Positions 1 through 7,221 of a stretch of DNA of 18,853 nt are shown piece by piece. The first letter of the stretch is position 1. Each line of letters opens with the position of its first letter. This DNA comes from Candidatus Cloacimonadota bacterium (GTDB lineage: Bacteria; Cloacimonadota; Cloacimonadia; Cloacimonadales; Cloacimonadaceae). The DNA lies in the NCBI GenBank assembly GCA_023230795.1, contig JALNWR010000023.1, positions 1-18,853 of the forward strand, written 5' to 3'. Under the pieces are notes generated by a model that saw only the letters and a program-made list of their open reading frames with translations, was not told the origin of the DNA and ran no database searches. Both the position numbers and the translations under genes were made by a program.

Positions 1-180
1 CCGTCCCTACAGGACTCTATAACCTTGTGTAGCTGTAGGTTACTATCTGAAATGGCGTCCCTACAGGACTCAAGACATTGTGCACCTGTCTGGGTCTATC
101 TAAAATTCCGTCTCGATGAGACTCGTAGAGGATGCTCGTCTTTCCGGGATGCTATCTGAAATTCCGTCCCGCTGGGACTC
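1..180 (+). repeat. Degenerate ~55-bp tandem repeat array, left edge
   Basis: Four copies of a ~30-bp core (CTATCTGAAAT followed by a small GTCCC-loop-GGGAC hairpin and TC) are seen: partial at 1-17, then 42-71, 95-124 and 151-180. Core starts are 53 and 56 bp apart. The copies diverge by several bases. The stem is kept by paired changes: GTCCC/GGGAC in copy 4, GTCTC/GAGAC in copy 3, GTCC/GGAC in copies 1 and 2. The DNA between cores is also related from unit to unit and to the array at 18693-18853, which lies in the opposite orientation. The array probably continues beyond base 1. No function is known to me. Confidence 0.8.
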
Positions 181-573
181 TTTATATGGATATTTTAGGC
201 TGTGATTATGGTTCATATTTATTCAAGTCAAAGAATGATATATATGGACACAGATAGTAGCTATAGTGCGTTTATTCATACCTATTTGGATACCATAACT
301 TGATTATTTTTTGGGGGAATGTTTGATTTTACAGGCATTCCTTATTGGTCACGCTGCTTGTGGCCCATACCTTTAATTCAATTTTAACTTGTGTTTAACT
401 CGAGTCCACTCGAAGCTTCGAGTCAGCTCGAGTTAAACACAAGTTAAAAACAAGATCATAAGTAAGGTTGTATGTAAGGTTTGTATCAGCGCATTGAACT
501 TAACTGAAAGCGAGCTTTCGCCACCGGGAATGTAAACTCCTGAAGGATGCCCCAGCAGCATCGGCGTTTTGCT
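181..573. other. Non-coding region downstream of potC
   Basis: No credible gene is seen on either strand. The stretch is AT-rich up to about 360, then carries the long inverted repeat at 382-449. A weak GAAAG/CTTTC hairpin lies near 507-520. The minus-strand potABC transcript must end here, but no stem followed by a clear T-run was found close to the potC stop. Confidence 0.6.
382..449. repeat. 68-bp near-perfect inverted repeat (long hairpin)
   Basis: The left arm at 382-404 and right arm at 427-449 are perfect 23-bp reverse complements. Between them a separate perfect 16-bp palindrome (ACTCGAAGCTTCGAGT, 408-423) is set off by unpaired triplets at 405-407 and 424-426. The result is one hairpin with a 3x3 internal loop, or a DNA cruciform. 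It lies about 125 bp downstream of the minus-strand potC stop. It could act as a transcript end, but the base of the stem has only four T/A pairs and no true U-tract. No flanking target-site duplication is evident. Confidence 0.9.
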
Positions 574-1371
574 CTACAGCGCGGAAACGATGGTCTTCCG
601 GATCCGCTTGGTTATTACCACCAGGAACAAGGTGAAGGCTATCATCAGAGTGGAAAGAGAATTGATGGTAGTTACCGTGCCGCGGCGGATGGTGCCTTCC
701 ACATAGATGGGCAGGGTGTCGAAGCCTCTGCCGGAGGTGAAGAAGGTGATGATAAAATCATCTATAGAGAGGGTGAAAGCCAGCAAGGCAGCGGCGATGA
801 TCCCCGGCATCATGAGCGGAAACTTGATCTTCCAGAATATGTATGAGGGTCTGGCGCCCAAATCCTCAGCGGCTTCCACAAGGGAGTAGTCAAAGCCTTC
901 CAGGCGGGATTGGATCACGATCACGGTGTATGATATACAAAAGGTAATATGGGCGATCAGCACGGTAAACATGCCGGTATTTACTCTGGTAAAATTAAAG
1001 AGTAGCGCCAAAGACACGCCCATGAGGATATCCGGGATCACCAGGGGTGTGTAGATCAAAGCCAGCAGCCCTTTTCTCCCGCTGAAGCGTTTGTTTTCCA
1101 AAGCCAGTGCAGTCAATATCCCCAAAGTGGTAGAGATCAAGGTGCTGAGCAGCGCTATCAGGAGGGTATTGCGAAAGGCCTCTTTGATGGCGGTATTCTG
1201 GAAAAGCAGGCTATAGTATTTGATGGTAAAGCCCTGCCAGCCGGCAATGATCCTGGAGTCGTTGAAACTGAAGATGATCAGGATCAAGATCGGGATATAC
1301 AAAAAGGCCATGACCAGGCTGAAGGCGGTGAGATTCAGCCTCTTATACCAATTTCTGGAAAAGATTCTCAT
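574..1371 (-). CDS. potC: Spermidine/putrescine ABC transporter permease PotC
   Basis: This is one of the two inner-membrane channel subunits of a polyamine importer. The 265-aa length is typical of PotC. About six hydrophobic segments are visible, starting at residues 17-36. The EAA loop that contacts the ATPase is at 166-190 (EAAEDLGARP, ending in PLMMPG), followed by SIDDF at 202-206, a pattern typical of the PotC/YdcV branch. The ATG overlaps the potB stop by 4 bp (ATGA) and has AGGAGG five bases upstream, so it is translationally coupled. The stop is TAG. It is the last gene of potABC: no solute-binding protein follows, and the protein is not a PotC-PotD fusion. Assignment as a polyamine permease rests on family resemblance; the exact substrate cannot be read from the sequence. 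Confidence 0.9.
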   Translation of the reverse strand: MRIFSRNWYKRLNLTAFSLVMAFLYIPILILIIFSFNDSRIIAGWQGFTIKYYSLLFQNTAIKEAFRNTLLIALLSTLISTTLGILTALALENKRFSGRKGLLALIYTPLVIPDILMGVSLALLFNFTRVNTGMFTVLIAHITFCISYTVIVIQSRLEGFDYSLVEAAEDLGARPSYIFWKIKFPLMMPGIIAAALLAFTLSIDDFIITFFTSGRGFDTLPIYVEGTIRRGTVTTINSLSTLMIAFTLFLVVITKRIRKTIVSAL

Positions 1372-2255
1372 GATATCCTCCTGCGGGCCAGGCGCCGTTT
1401 ATACAAAAAGAACATAAATAGCAGCATCAACGCCACCAGCAAAAGCAAGGTGAGCGACAGCGCCGAGGCCATCGGCCAGTTGCGCGGGATATTCTTGATC
1501 TTGTATGTGATCACCTGGCCTACGTATAGCGAGCGTTGATTGCCCACCAATTGGGGGATCAGATAGGCTCCCAAAGCGGGGATAAAGACCAGTAGGGTTC
1601 CGGCAAAGATACCTTCCACCGCCAGCGGCAAAGTAATGCGGAAGAAGGCCTTGACCTCGTTTGCACCTAAATCCATAGCCGCATTCAGCAGGGTGAAATC
1701 CAGCTTTTCCAAAACGCTGTACAAAGGCAGGATCATATAGGGCAGATACACATAAACCATCACCAAGATCACCGCCAGATCGGTACGTAAGATTTCCAGA
1801 GGCTGGGAGATCAGACCCATATTCATCAAAAAGCCGTTTAAGACTCCCCCATAGGCCAGGAAGATGCGCCAGGAGAAGATGCGGATGATGAGATTAGTCC
1901 AAAACGGGATGATGATGAAGATCAGCAGGGTGTTCTTGAGCTTTTCTTTGGCACGGGCGATGTAATAAGCCACCGGGAAACCCAAAAGCAGACAGCAGAG
2001 CGTGGTGTATATCGCCAGTTTGAAGGACAGGAAAAACGGCCTTAGATAGCCTCCGGTAAAGACCTGACGATAAGCATCCAGTGAGAATTCAAACTTCACA
2101 TCATAAATATCCGGGGTCAGAAAGCTGTAAATGATCACGATCAGATAGGGAATCAGGAAAAAGCAGAGCAGCCAGAGCATGGCAGGCAGGCTCAGAAGCC
2201 AGCTGCTGAAGTTATTTCGCTTTTCTGATGTGGAGTGTCGGCTCTTTGCCCTCAA
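1368..2255 (-). CDS. potB: Spermidine/putrescine ABC transporter permease PotB
   Basis: This is the partner permease of PotC, 295 aa. The N-terminus is cytoplasmic and basic; a first membrane segment at about 19-46 (LLSLPAMLWLLCFFLIPYL) is typical of PotB. Further hydrophobic segments and an EAA loop at 191-215 (NAAMDLGANE, ending in LPLAVEG) follow. The start codon is TTG, overlapping the potA TGA stop by 4 bp; a good GGAGG lies about six bases upstream, and the next in-frame ATG (codon 26) falls inside the first membrane segment, so the TTG is preferred. It pairs with PotC to form the channel driven by the PotA dimer. Membrane topology was judged by eye only. Confidence 0.9.
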   Translation of the reverse strand: MRAKSRHSTSEKRNNFSSWLLSLPAMLWLLCFFLIPYLIVIIYSFLTPDIYDVKFEFSLDAYRQVFTGGYLRPFFLSFKLAIYTTLCCLLLGFPVAYYIARAKEKLKNTLLIFIIIPFWTNLIIRIFSWRIFLAYGGVLNGFLMNMGLISQPLEILRTDLAVILVMVYVYLPYMILPLYSVLEKLDFTLLNAAMDLGANEVKAFFRITLPLAVEGIFAGTLLVFIPALGAYLIPQLVGNQRSLYVGQVITYKIKNIPRNWPMASALSLTLLLLVALMLLFMFFLYKRRLARRRIS

Positions 2256-3430
2256 GTTCCCCTCCGTTTCAGAGCGCGGCTGAATTGCCCGCTCTCTGCC
2301 ATCTGAGCCTCCGTGAGCATTTCCAAGGCATCGCTTTCTATCATCCAGGTATCGCTGTCATGCCAGAACAACCAGACTTTTTCTTCCCAATCCAGGGCTT
2401 TATCATCAAAATACACGCGTTTATGCTGGGAAAACACCCGGAATTTCAGCTTGCCCACCCGCACTATATATTGGGTGTGCGAACCCAGATACAGGATGTC
2501 TTCGATCTGCCCTTTGATCATATTGATATCTTCCTGATGCCGGGGTTTGTTGCGGGAGATGGCGATCTTTTCCGGACGCAGGGAGAAGGTGACCCGGCTG
2601 CCTATCTCAGGGGCAGCCTGAAAGCAGGAATCGAGCTCAAAGCTATGCCCCGCACCATCATCACAGCTCATCTCCAGATAGTCTTCGTGCACGGCTTTCA
2701 CCTCGCCGGAGATGAAATTCGTCTCACCGATAAAGTATGCGGAAAAGATGCTGGATGGGCGCTCATAGATATCATCGGGCGGGCCTTCCTGCACTATCTT
2801 GCCCAGATTCATCACCGCCAGACGGTCTGAGATGCTCATCGCCTCTCCCTGGTCGTGGGTCACATAGATGAAGGTGATGCCCACCGCATCGTGAATGTTC
2901 ATCAGCTCGATGAGCATGTGCTGCCGCAATTTGAGGTCCAGTGCGGCCAGAGGTTCGTCCAAAAGCAGTACTCTGGGCTTATTGATCAAAGCGCGGGCGA
3001 TGGCGATGCGCTGCTTTTGTCCTCCGGAGATTTGATCCGGATATTTGTTGGCCTGATCGTCCATCTTTACCAGACTCAGAGTTTCCTGTACCCGGTCTTT
3101 GATCTCGGCTTTGGGCGTCTTTTTGATTCTCAGACCAAAGGCGACGTTGTCAAAAAGGGTCATGTGAGGGAAAAGGGAATAGTTTTGAAAGATGGTATTC
3201 ACTTCTCTTTTGTAGGGCGGCAGATTTGTGATATCTTCGTTGCCCAACTGTATCGTGCCCTGGGTAGGCGTCTCAAAACCGGCGATCATGCGCAGCAGAG
3301 TGGTCTTGCCACATCCGCTGGGGCCCAGGAAGGAAAAGAGTTCCCCGCTTTTGATGGTGAGATTCACCTCATCCACCGCTGTAAACGCCCCAAAATCCTT
3401 GCTTACATTTTTAAGTACTATATCTTCCAT
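2252..3430 (-). CDS. potA: Spermidine/putrescine ABC transporter ATP-binding protein PotA
   Basis: This is the ATPase subunit of the polyamine importer. From the chosen start (MEDIVLKNVS) it is 392 aa, close to the usual PotA length. Motifs: Walker A GPSGCGKTT at 36-44 (K42), Q-loop Q82, ABC signature ISGGQ at 134-138, Walker B LLLDEP with D158/E159, and switch H192. A C-terminal TOBE-type region begins at about 235 (GETNFISGEV) and includes SLRPEKIAI, typical of PotA/MalK-like ATPases. The frame stays open 21 codons further upstream to 3493, but the ATG at 3430 has GAGGAAG just upstream and begins exactly where the family begins. It is first in the operon. A structured repeat element lies directly 5' at 3469-3588 in the same orientation. 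Confidence 0.93.
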   Translation of the reverse strand: MEDIVLKNVSKDFGAFTAVDEVNLTIKSGELFSFLGPSGCGKTTLLRMIAGFETPTQGTIQLGNEDITNLPPYKREVNTIFQNYSLFPHMTLFDNVAFGLRIKKTPKAEIKDRVQETLSLVKMDDQANKYPDQISGGQKQRIAIARALINKPRVLLLDEPLAALDLKLRQHMLIELMNIHDAVGITFIYVTHDQGEAMSISDRLAVMNLGKIVQEGPPDDIYERPSSIFSAYFIGETNFISGEVKAVHEDYLEMSCDDGAGHSFELDSCFQAAPEIGSRVTFSLRPEKIAISRNKPRHQEDINMIKGQIEDILYLGSHTQYIVRVGKLKFRVFSQHKRVYFDDKALDWEEKVWLFWHDSDTWMIESDALEMLTEAQMAESGQFSRALKRRGT

Positions 3431-3468
3431 TGCTTCCTCATAATAGATTCTTGCCCTGTAAAGGTCCT

Positions 3469-3588
3469 CCGATGAATTGGATACGTTTCGCATTCAGCAA
3501 GGCCATAAGCCTTGAAAAAAGCAGATCAGGTTTTACAAAAAAAGGGCACGCATCCTGCTCTGCAGACGAGATGCCTGCAATCCGGCGG
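3469..3588 (-). repeat. Dispersed multi-hairpin intergenic element, copy B
   Basis: Read on the minus strand, this matches the element at 12736-12832 (plus). Shared blocks are GGATTGCAGGC..CTGCAGAGCA, AAGGCnT..GGCCTTGCTG and ATGCGAnACGnATCCAAT. Stems are kept mostly through G-U pairs in the sense reading (GCAGGC with GTCTGC; ATGCG with CGTAT), which suggests the RNA form matters. The middle carries extra A/T-rich sequence absent from the other copy. It lies about 40 bp 5' of potA in sense orientation. An open frame crosses it, but I do not consider it a gene. Confidence 0.75.
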
Positions 3589-3663
3589 TGCGTAGCTTTT
3601 TGCGGGGAATGAAGAAGGTGAAAGCAAAACATGGTAGCTCCTTTTCTGTATTTTAGCTTAGAC

Positions 3664-3701
3664 AAAAAAATACAGTGGGGAATGCCGGGCGGCATCCCCA
3701 C
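3664..3701 (-). terminator. Intrinsic terminator of the PPAD-like gene
   Basis: On the minus strand a GC-rich stem (GTGGGGATGCC with GGCATTCCCCAC, one bulged base, loop GCCC) is followed by TGTA and seven Ts. It lies 123 bp after the deiminase stop and upstream of potA, separating the two transcripts. The stem is 3675-3701 and the T-run 3664-3670. Confidence 0.85.
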
Positions 3702-3800
3702 TGCTCGGAGGGCATTCTATGTAGGGTCTGTAGGCTATATACACTTTCTAAATTTCCCCTGTTCCTGTCAAGCGAAATCTTAAGCTTTTTTTGATATAGC

Positions 3801-3818
3801 TGTTGATATTTGTCAACA
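3801..3818. other. Small inverted repeat after the PPAD-like gene
   Basis: TGTTGA and TCAACA are perfect 6-bp arms around a 6-base loop, five bases past the stop region of the deiminase gene. The minus strand also reads TTGACA-A-ATATC, the same motif found upstream of ackA and tldD. It could be an operator, a promoter piece or a 3'-end hairpin; nothing here decides between these. Confidence 0.4.
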
Positions 3819-3823
3819 CAGCC

Positions 3824-5806
3824 TCAATGTGCTATGATTAGCTTGCAGTTACGCTCTGTATCGCGGCTCTTAAAACGCAGAAAATAAATACCACTTGTGG
3901 AAAGATTTCCACTTTTATCGCGTCCATCCCAGCTGACAACGCCCTGCTGCGCAAAAAGCTCTTTTTCATAAACCAATTGTCCGCGAAGATTGAAGATGCT
4001 GATTAATGCCGCCCCGGCCTTATCCTGCTGGTAGTCTATAGATAGAAGTCTGCCTTTGCCCAGAGGATTCGGATAGATTTTGAGGCCCGGCGCCTGCGGC
4101 ACTGAGATATCTCCCGGATTGCTCACCGGCAGGATGCTGGCCTCATACCATTGATTCTCAGCGGGTAAGTAGCTAAGATTGCCAAAGCTGTCTTCCGCTA
4201 TGATCTGATAGTAAAAATACTCGTCCTCCTCTGCAAAATCGGGTAGAATGGAATACAGATACAGGTTGTTGCCGCCATAGATCATCTGATGGCTTTGCTC
4301 TGCGCCTGCATCTACCTTATGTGTGATCGTTACAGAGCTAATGCCGGCTTCATCTTCGGCCAGCACGATGAGGGTTACTTCCTCTTTACCGATAGATGTG
4401 ATGGGTTCGTGATCCAGCGCCGGCCCCTGGGCATCGCCTTCCACCACAAAGATGTGAGGGTCCAGCCCGGCAAAATCCGGTTGGCTGCGTTTGCGTCCGC
4501 TATGATCTGCAGCTTGAATAAAGTAGCGGATGGTATCTCCCGGGGCGTGGCCGGTGATGCTGCTCTGATAGTTGTAGGCTCCGGCGGGAGACAGCAGGCT
4601 GTATTGCCAGTCTGAACTGTTGAATTTGTAAGCTACAAACAGCGAATCTGCATTCAGCTCCGCCCCGCTGTGCGCCACGATCTCTGCCAGAAATGCATAT
4701 TCCTCGCTGTAATCTTGATTGCCAAAATATGGCTGATGCGAGACCTGCAGCATATCGGCATCCGGAATCTCGTGAGTGCGGCAATGCAGGGCGTCTGTAC
4801 TTTCCCAGGGGGTATAGGCGCTGCCCGCCACTCCGATGATCTCATATCCTGGCATAGCCTGAGCATAGACCTGCAAGGCTGCATTGTCGTGGCTGCTATT
4901 CATGATCGGCACGAAAACCCGGCGGTTCAGAATCAATGAATTTGAATAAGGTTGATTTTGTGGAGTATTGACCCGATACACCCGGTAAGGATAGCCCCAG
5001 GCGCAGATTTGCTGGCTGAAATAGTTTGCCACTGCTTCGATCTCGCTGTATTGAGGATGCGAGGGTGGCACGCTACGGATCAAGATTTTATCCACTGCCA
5101 AAAACTTACCCCAACAGTCTATGTGATCTATATAGGTATTATTTGGGTCCTGTACCACATGAAAATTCGTAATGCCCAGAAAGTCCTGCATGAGGCTGTT
5201 CACATTAGCTTGATTATTGGAGTTTTCGCTGTAGGCTATCTGCGTCTGAGCGGCGGTATTGATCCCATCCGTCATATAGTTACCACCGGTCTGATACAGA
5301 TTCATCCCGTAATACGGCAGGTCAAATACATCGGCATACAGCTGTGGGATCATGTTATCACCAGGGCGGGGACGGTTGTAGCGAAAGTCCAGCACGCCAT
5401 AGTCTCCATTTCCATCATAGAGAAACCACGGCGCATAATCCCGCACCCAATATGAATCTGTGCTGGCTACCATAAAGCTTACCCGTGCAAGGTTTACCCC
5501 CGCAGAGCTGAAGGAGTTTTGCGCCGCGTTTATTTGCGAAGAGCTATTTACCAGACACAGCACATTCGCCGTCTCGGCCAGTTCTGCCACCAAAGCGGTG
5601 GGAATCCCCAGAGGATAGCGGATCATTACATCGCTGGCCGGCTCAAATTCGGCTATCGGCCTCACCGGCGATATCGGCGGCGAAGTTTGCGTAAAGCGCT
5701 GATCCCAGGCAAATGGCAAGTCGCTGGATTGATCGGCCTGCAGTGCGTTGCCCAAGCTCAGGCTGAGGCAGATTATTATAAGTATGCGCTGGCTGATTTT
5801 CATCAT
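3824..5806 (-). CDS. Secreted peptidylarginine deiminase (PPAD-like) with C-terminal sorting domain
   Basis: This 660-aa protein has a signal peptide (about 1-24, ending ALQA), a deiminase domain (about 45-352), an Ig-like domain (355-455), a second Ig-like domain (460-560) and a C-terminal T9SS/FlgD-like sorting domain (about 573-660: IYPNP, SIFNLRGQLV, WDGRDKSGN, SGIYFLRF). The catalytic domain matches Porphyromonas gingivalis PPAD as I recall it, block by block: DSYWVRDYAPW, YNRPRPGDN, QTGGNYMTDG, DHIDCWGK, NSLILNRRVFVP, DALHCRTHE. Catalytic residues align as D123, H228, D230 and C342. R145 and R147, the pair that in PPAD binds the substrate's C-terminal carboxylate, are kept, as is Y225. 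The Cys context (DALHCRTHE) differs from that of agmatine deiminases. The expected reaction is peptidyl-arginine to peptidyl-citrulline plus ammonia, outside the cell. The second Ig-like domain is extra relative to PPAD. GGGAG lies about 10 bases before the ATG. Its own terminator is at 3664-3701. Confidence 0.88.
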   Translation of the reverse strand: MMKISQRILIIICLSLSLGNALQADQSSDLPFAWDQRFTQTSPPISPVRPIAEFEPASDVMIRYPLGIPTALVAELAETANVLCLVNSSSQINAAQNSFSSAGVNLARVSFMVASTDSYWVRDYAPWFLYDGNGDYGVLDFRYNRPRPGDNMIPQLYADVFDLPYYGMNLYQTGGNYMTDGINTAAQTQIAYSENSNNQANVNSLMQDFLGITNFHVVQDPNNTYIDHIDCWGKFLAVDKILIRSVPPSHPQYSEIEAVANYFSQQICAWGYPYRVYRVNTPQNQPYSNSLILNRRVFVPIMNSSHDNAALQVYAQAMPGYEIIGVAGSAYTPWESTDALHCRTHEIPDADMLQVSHQPYFGNQDYSEEYAFLAEIVAHSGAELNADSLFVAYKFNSSDWQYSLLSPAGAYNYQSSITGHAPGDTIRYFIQAADHSGRKRSQPDFAGLDPHIFVVEGDAQGPALDHEPITSIGKEEVTLIVLAEDEAGISSVTITHKVDAGAEQSHQMIYGGNNLYLYSILPDFAEEDEYFYYQIIAEDSFGNLSYLPAENQWYEASILPVSNPGDISVPQAPGLKIYPNPLGKGRLLSIDYQQDKAGAALISIFNLRGQLVYEKELFAQQGVVSWDGRDKSGNLSTSGIYFLRFKSRDTERNCKLIIAH

Positions 5807-5920
5807 TTATATTTGTCTCCCATTCTACTTTGCTTTTTCATATACAATTTTTGTGCCTATTCCAAGTTTTTTGCAGCTAAGCACTGCATCCAGCTACCCA
5901 GACCCCATTTTCATGTCAAG

Positions 5921-5953
5921 AAAAAAGGCCCCCTGCGAATGTCGCAGGGGGCC
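5921..5953 (-). terminator. Strong intrinsic terminator
   Basis: A perfect 12-bp GC-rich stem (5927-5938 with 5942-5953, GGCCCCCTGCGA and its complement) closes a 3-base loop; on the minus strand it is followed by six Ts (5921-5926). It ends the two-gene unit 6596-5968, only 15 bp after the stop of the 53-aa gene, and insulates the PPAD-like gene downstream. Confidence 0.95.
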
Positions 5954-5967
5954 CGGCCAGTCTGGCC

Positions 5968-6129
5968 TTAGTTCGAGATATCCAGGCTGTCAAAGAGCAG
6001 CTGTAGCAAGATAGCTATGATGAGTTCAAAGAAAACTTGCTCATTTTCCTCACTTACCAGAGGAATATTGATCAAGTCGTTCAGACGCGTGGCGAGTTCG
6101 TGGGCGATAGAATTGCTGTTCATTTTCAT
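5968..6129 (-). CDS. Small conserved-looking protein, 53 aa, unknown function
   Basis: This short gene starts at ATG 6129 with AAAGGAG eight bases upstream and reads MKMNSNSIAHELATRLNDLI and onward to a TAA at 5968-5970. The composition is acidic, with a strongly hydrophobic amphipathic stretch at about 33-46 (FFELIIAILLQLLF) that could be a helix for oligomerisation or membrane contact. It begins 11 bp after the stop of the 151-aa gene and ends 15 bp before a strong terminator, so the two genes form one transcript. The good RBS, tight spacing and adjacent terminator are the evidence that it is real. I do not recognise the family. An alternative ATG at codon 3 is possible. Confidence 0.75.
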   Translation of the reverse strand: MKMNSNSIAHELATRLNDLINIPLVSEENEQVFFELIIAILLQLLFDSLDISN

Positions 6130-6140
6130 GTCGGTCTCCT

Positions 6141-6596
6141 TTACATATTCTCGGTTAGCAAATCGTAGCCAGTCACGACAGGCAGGAAGCCCTGATCCAC
6201 ACTGGCTGCGATGTTCGTTACCTCGGGAAACAGAGTAGCCAGGTCTCCATAGCTCAAGCTCTTCAAATCCACCGCTTCTCCACTGGCCGCGGCGAAAGTG
6301 TAAAACAGCTTTATAAAGATGGCATAGCTATTTGCACCGATTTTCCTGGCTCCCGAGACCTCACGGGAATAAAGATCGGCATAGGTGCGCAGGTCAGATT
6401 TGTAAGCCTCGCTGCAATTGCTGTAGATAGTAGCCAGATTCTTGGCTACAGAGCCAAGCTCGGCGTTGTTTTCGGTTAGCTTTGGCTTTACATATTTGCG
6501 CGCTATGCAGATGCTGCCGTTTTTGTAACTCCCGAAGGTGATCTCATCGATGGTTCCGCTGTAAGCCGAGATTCCGTACTTAAATGTGGTTTTCAT
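6141..6596 (-). CDS. Hypothetical protein, 151 aa, unknown function
   Basis: The gene is well formed: ATG at 6596 with AAAGGAG ten bases upstream, and a stop 11 bp before the 53-aa gene. The protein has no signal peptide and no clear membrane segment. Its N-terminal third (KYGISAYSGTIDEITFGSYK, then ICIARKYVKPKLTENNAELG) resembles in layout the short 'G-x-x-G-x-x-G-x-x-x-G, R, KP, T-E-x-N/Q' pattern of the Bacteroidota DUF6266-type proteins, which are also uncharacterised; this is a weak resemblance from memory. The rest is helical-looking with a Ser/Ala-rich stretch. It is first in a two-gene unit. No function is assigned. Confidence 0.8.
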   Translation of the reverse strand: MKTTFKYGISAYSGTIDEITFGSYKNGSICIARKYVKPKLTENNAELGSVAKNLATIYSNCSEAYKSDLRTYADLYSREVSGARKIGANSYAIFIKLFYTFAAASGEAVDLKSLSYGDLATLFPEVTNIAASVDQGFLPVVTGYDLLTENM

Positions 6597-6746
6597 GGTT
6601 TGGGTTCTCCTTTAGTTTTATTTGGCTGAGGCTTCCGGAATGCCTTCATCTTCTTTTAGGGATCAAAAACACTGGACAAACGTGAAAATATTTTTATATA
6701 GGCTCTTAAGTGCCTGTCCCTGAGTGCGAAAAGATATGCGGGGTGT

Positions 6747-6763
6747 CTATCTGATATTCCCTC
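6747..6763 (+). repeat. Solitary degenerate copy of the ~55-bp repeat core
   Basis: CTATCTGATATTCCCTC matches the start of the core at 151-180 (CTATCTGAAATTCCGTC) with two differences; the GTCCC/GGGAC hairpin that normally follows has decayed. It suggests that the array family also occurs, or once occurred, as scattered copies. Confidence 0.45.
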
Positions 6764-7194
6764 ATTTTTGGAAAGCCTGATTGTGGGTTGATCGGTGCAT
6801 GTTAGGCGACGCAGTTACCTTCAGCTACAGGGCTTGACGATACCCTGAATCGGACTTTCACTGATATGATATGTGTCGTTCACAGGGGCACAATGACGGT
6901 ACAGCCGCTCACTGGTCTTCTTGGTACTGATTTTATACTGCACAATTTTGCTATATTATGAATGGACGGGGAGCCGGTTGCACATAGACCAAATAGCATA
7001 TCTTTGAAGAGATTCTGTATTGGTTTTGAGCATCCCTCGCTTGCTTTTTTGCTGTGTATAAGCCCCTGAGATGATTATAATGGCAATTCTGCTTTACTAA
7101 GAACCTTGATTTTGAAGCGAGTGTGGCAAATCTGAAAACCTGAAAACTTCACAACTCCCACAACCCTCCTTCTCTACTTAAGCTCCGATTTTAT

Positions 7195-7221
7195 TTGACA
7201 CATATCTGCCTTTGATATTAT
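7195..7221 (+). promoter_or_regulatory. Putative ackA promoter
   Basis: A perfect -35 (TTGACA, 7195-7200) is followed after 15 bases by TATTAT (7216-7221); a 17-base spacing would instead give TTATGT. The short spacing is the weak point. It lies 31 bp before the ackA ATG. TTGACA followed by one base and ATAT recurs upstream of tldD and after tldE. Confidence 0.4.

Noticed and set aside
1..180. CRISPR array (30-bp repeats, ~24-bp spacers), also at 18693-18853
   Set aside because: The repeats differ from one another, spacers are related to each other within and between arrays and fall into two types, and no cas gene is present.
2228..3475. Long plus-strand frames opposite potA (200 and 206 codons)
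   Set aside because: They are shadows of potA, which has complete ABC motifs, an RBS and operon overlap on the minus strand.
3438..3701. Minus-strand open frame (87 codons) upstream of potA
   Set aside because: It runs through the terminator and repeat copy B. Its resemblance to the frame at 12711-12998 reflects the shared DNA repeat, not a protein family I recognise.
3824..5806. Agmatine deiminase (aguA) annotation
   Set aside because: The Cys context is DALHCRTHE rather than the agmatine deiminase pattern. R145/R147, the signal peptide, Ig-like domain and sorting domain all match PPAD.
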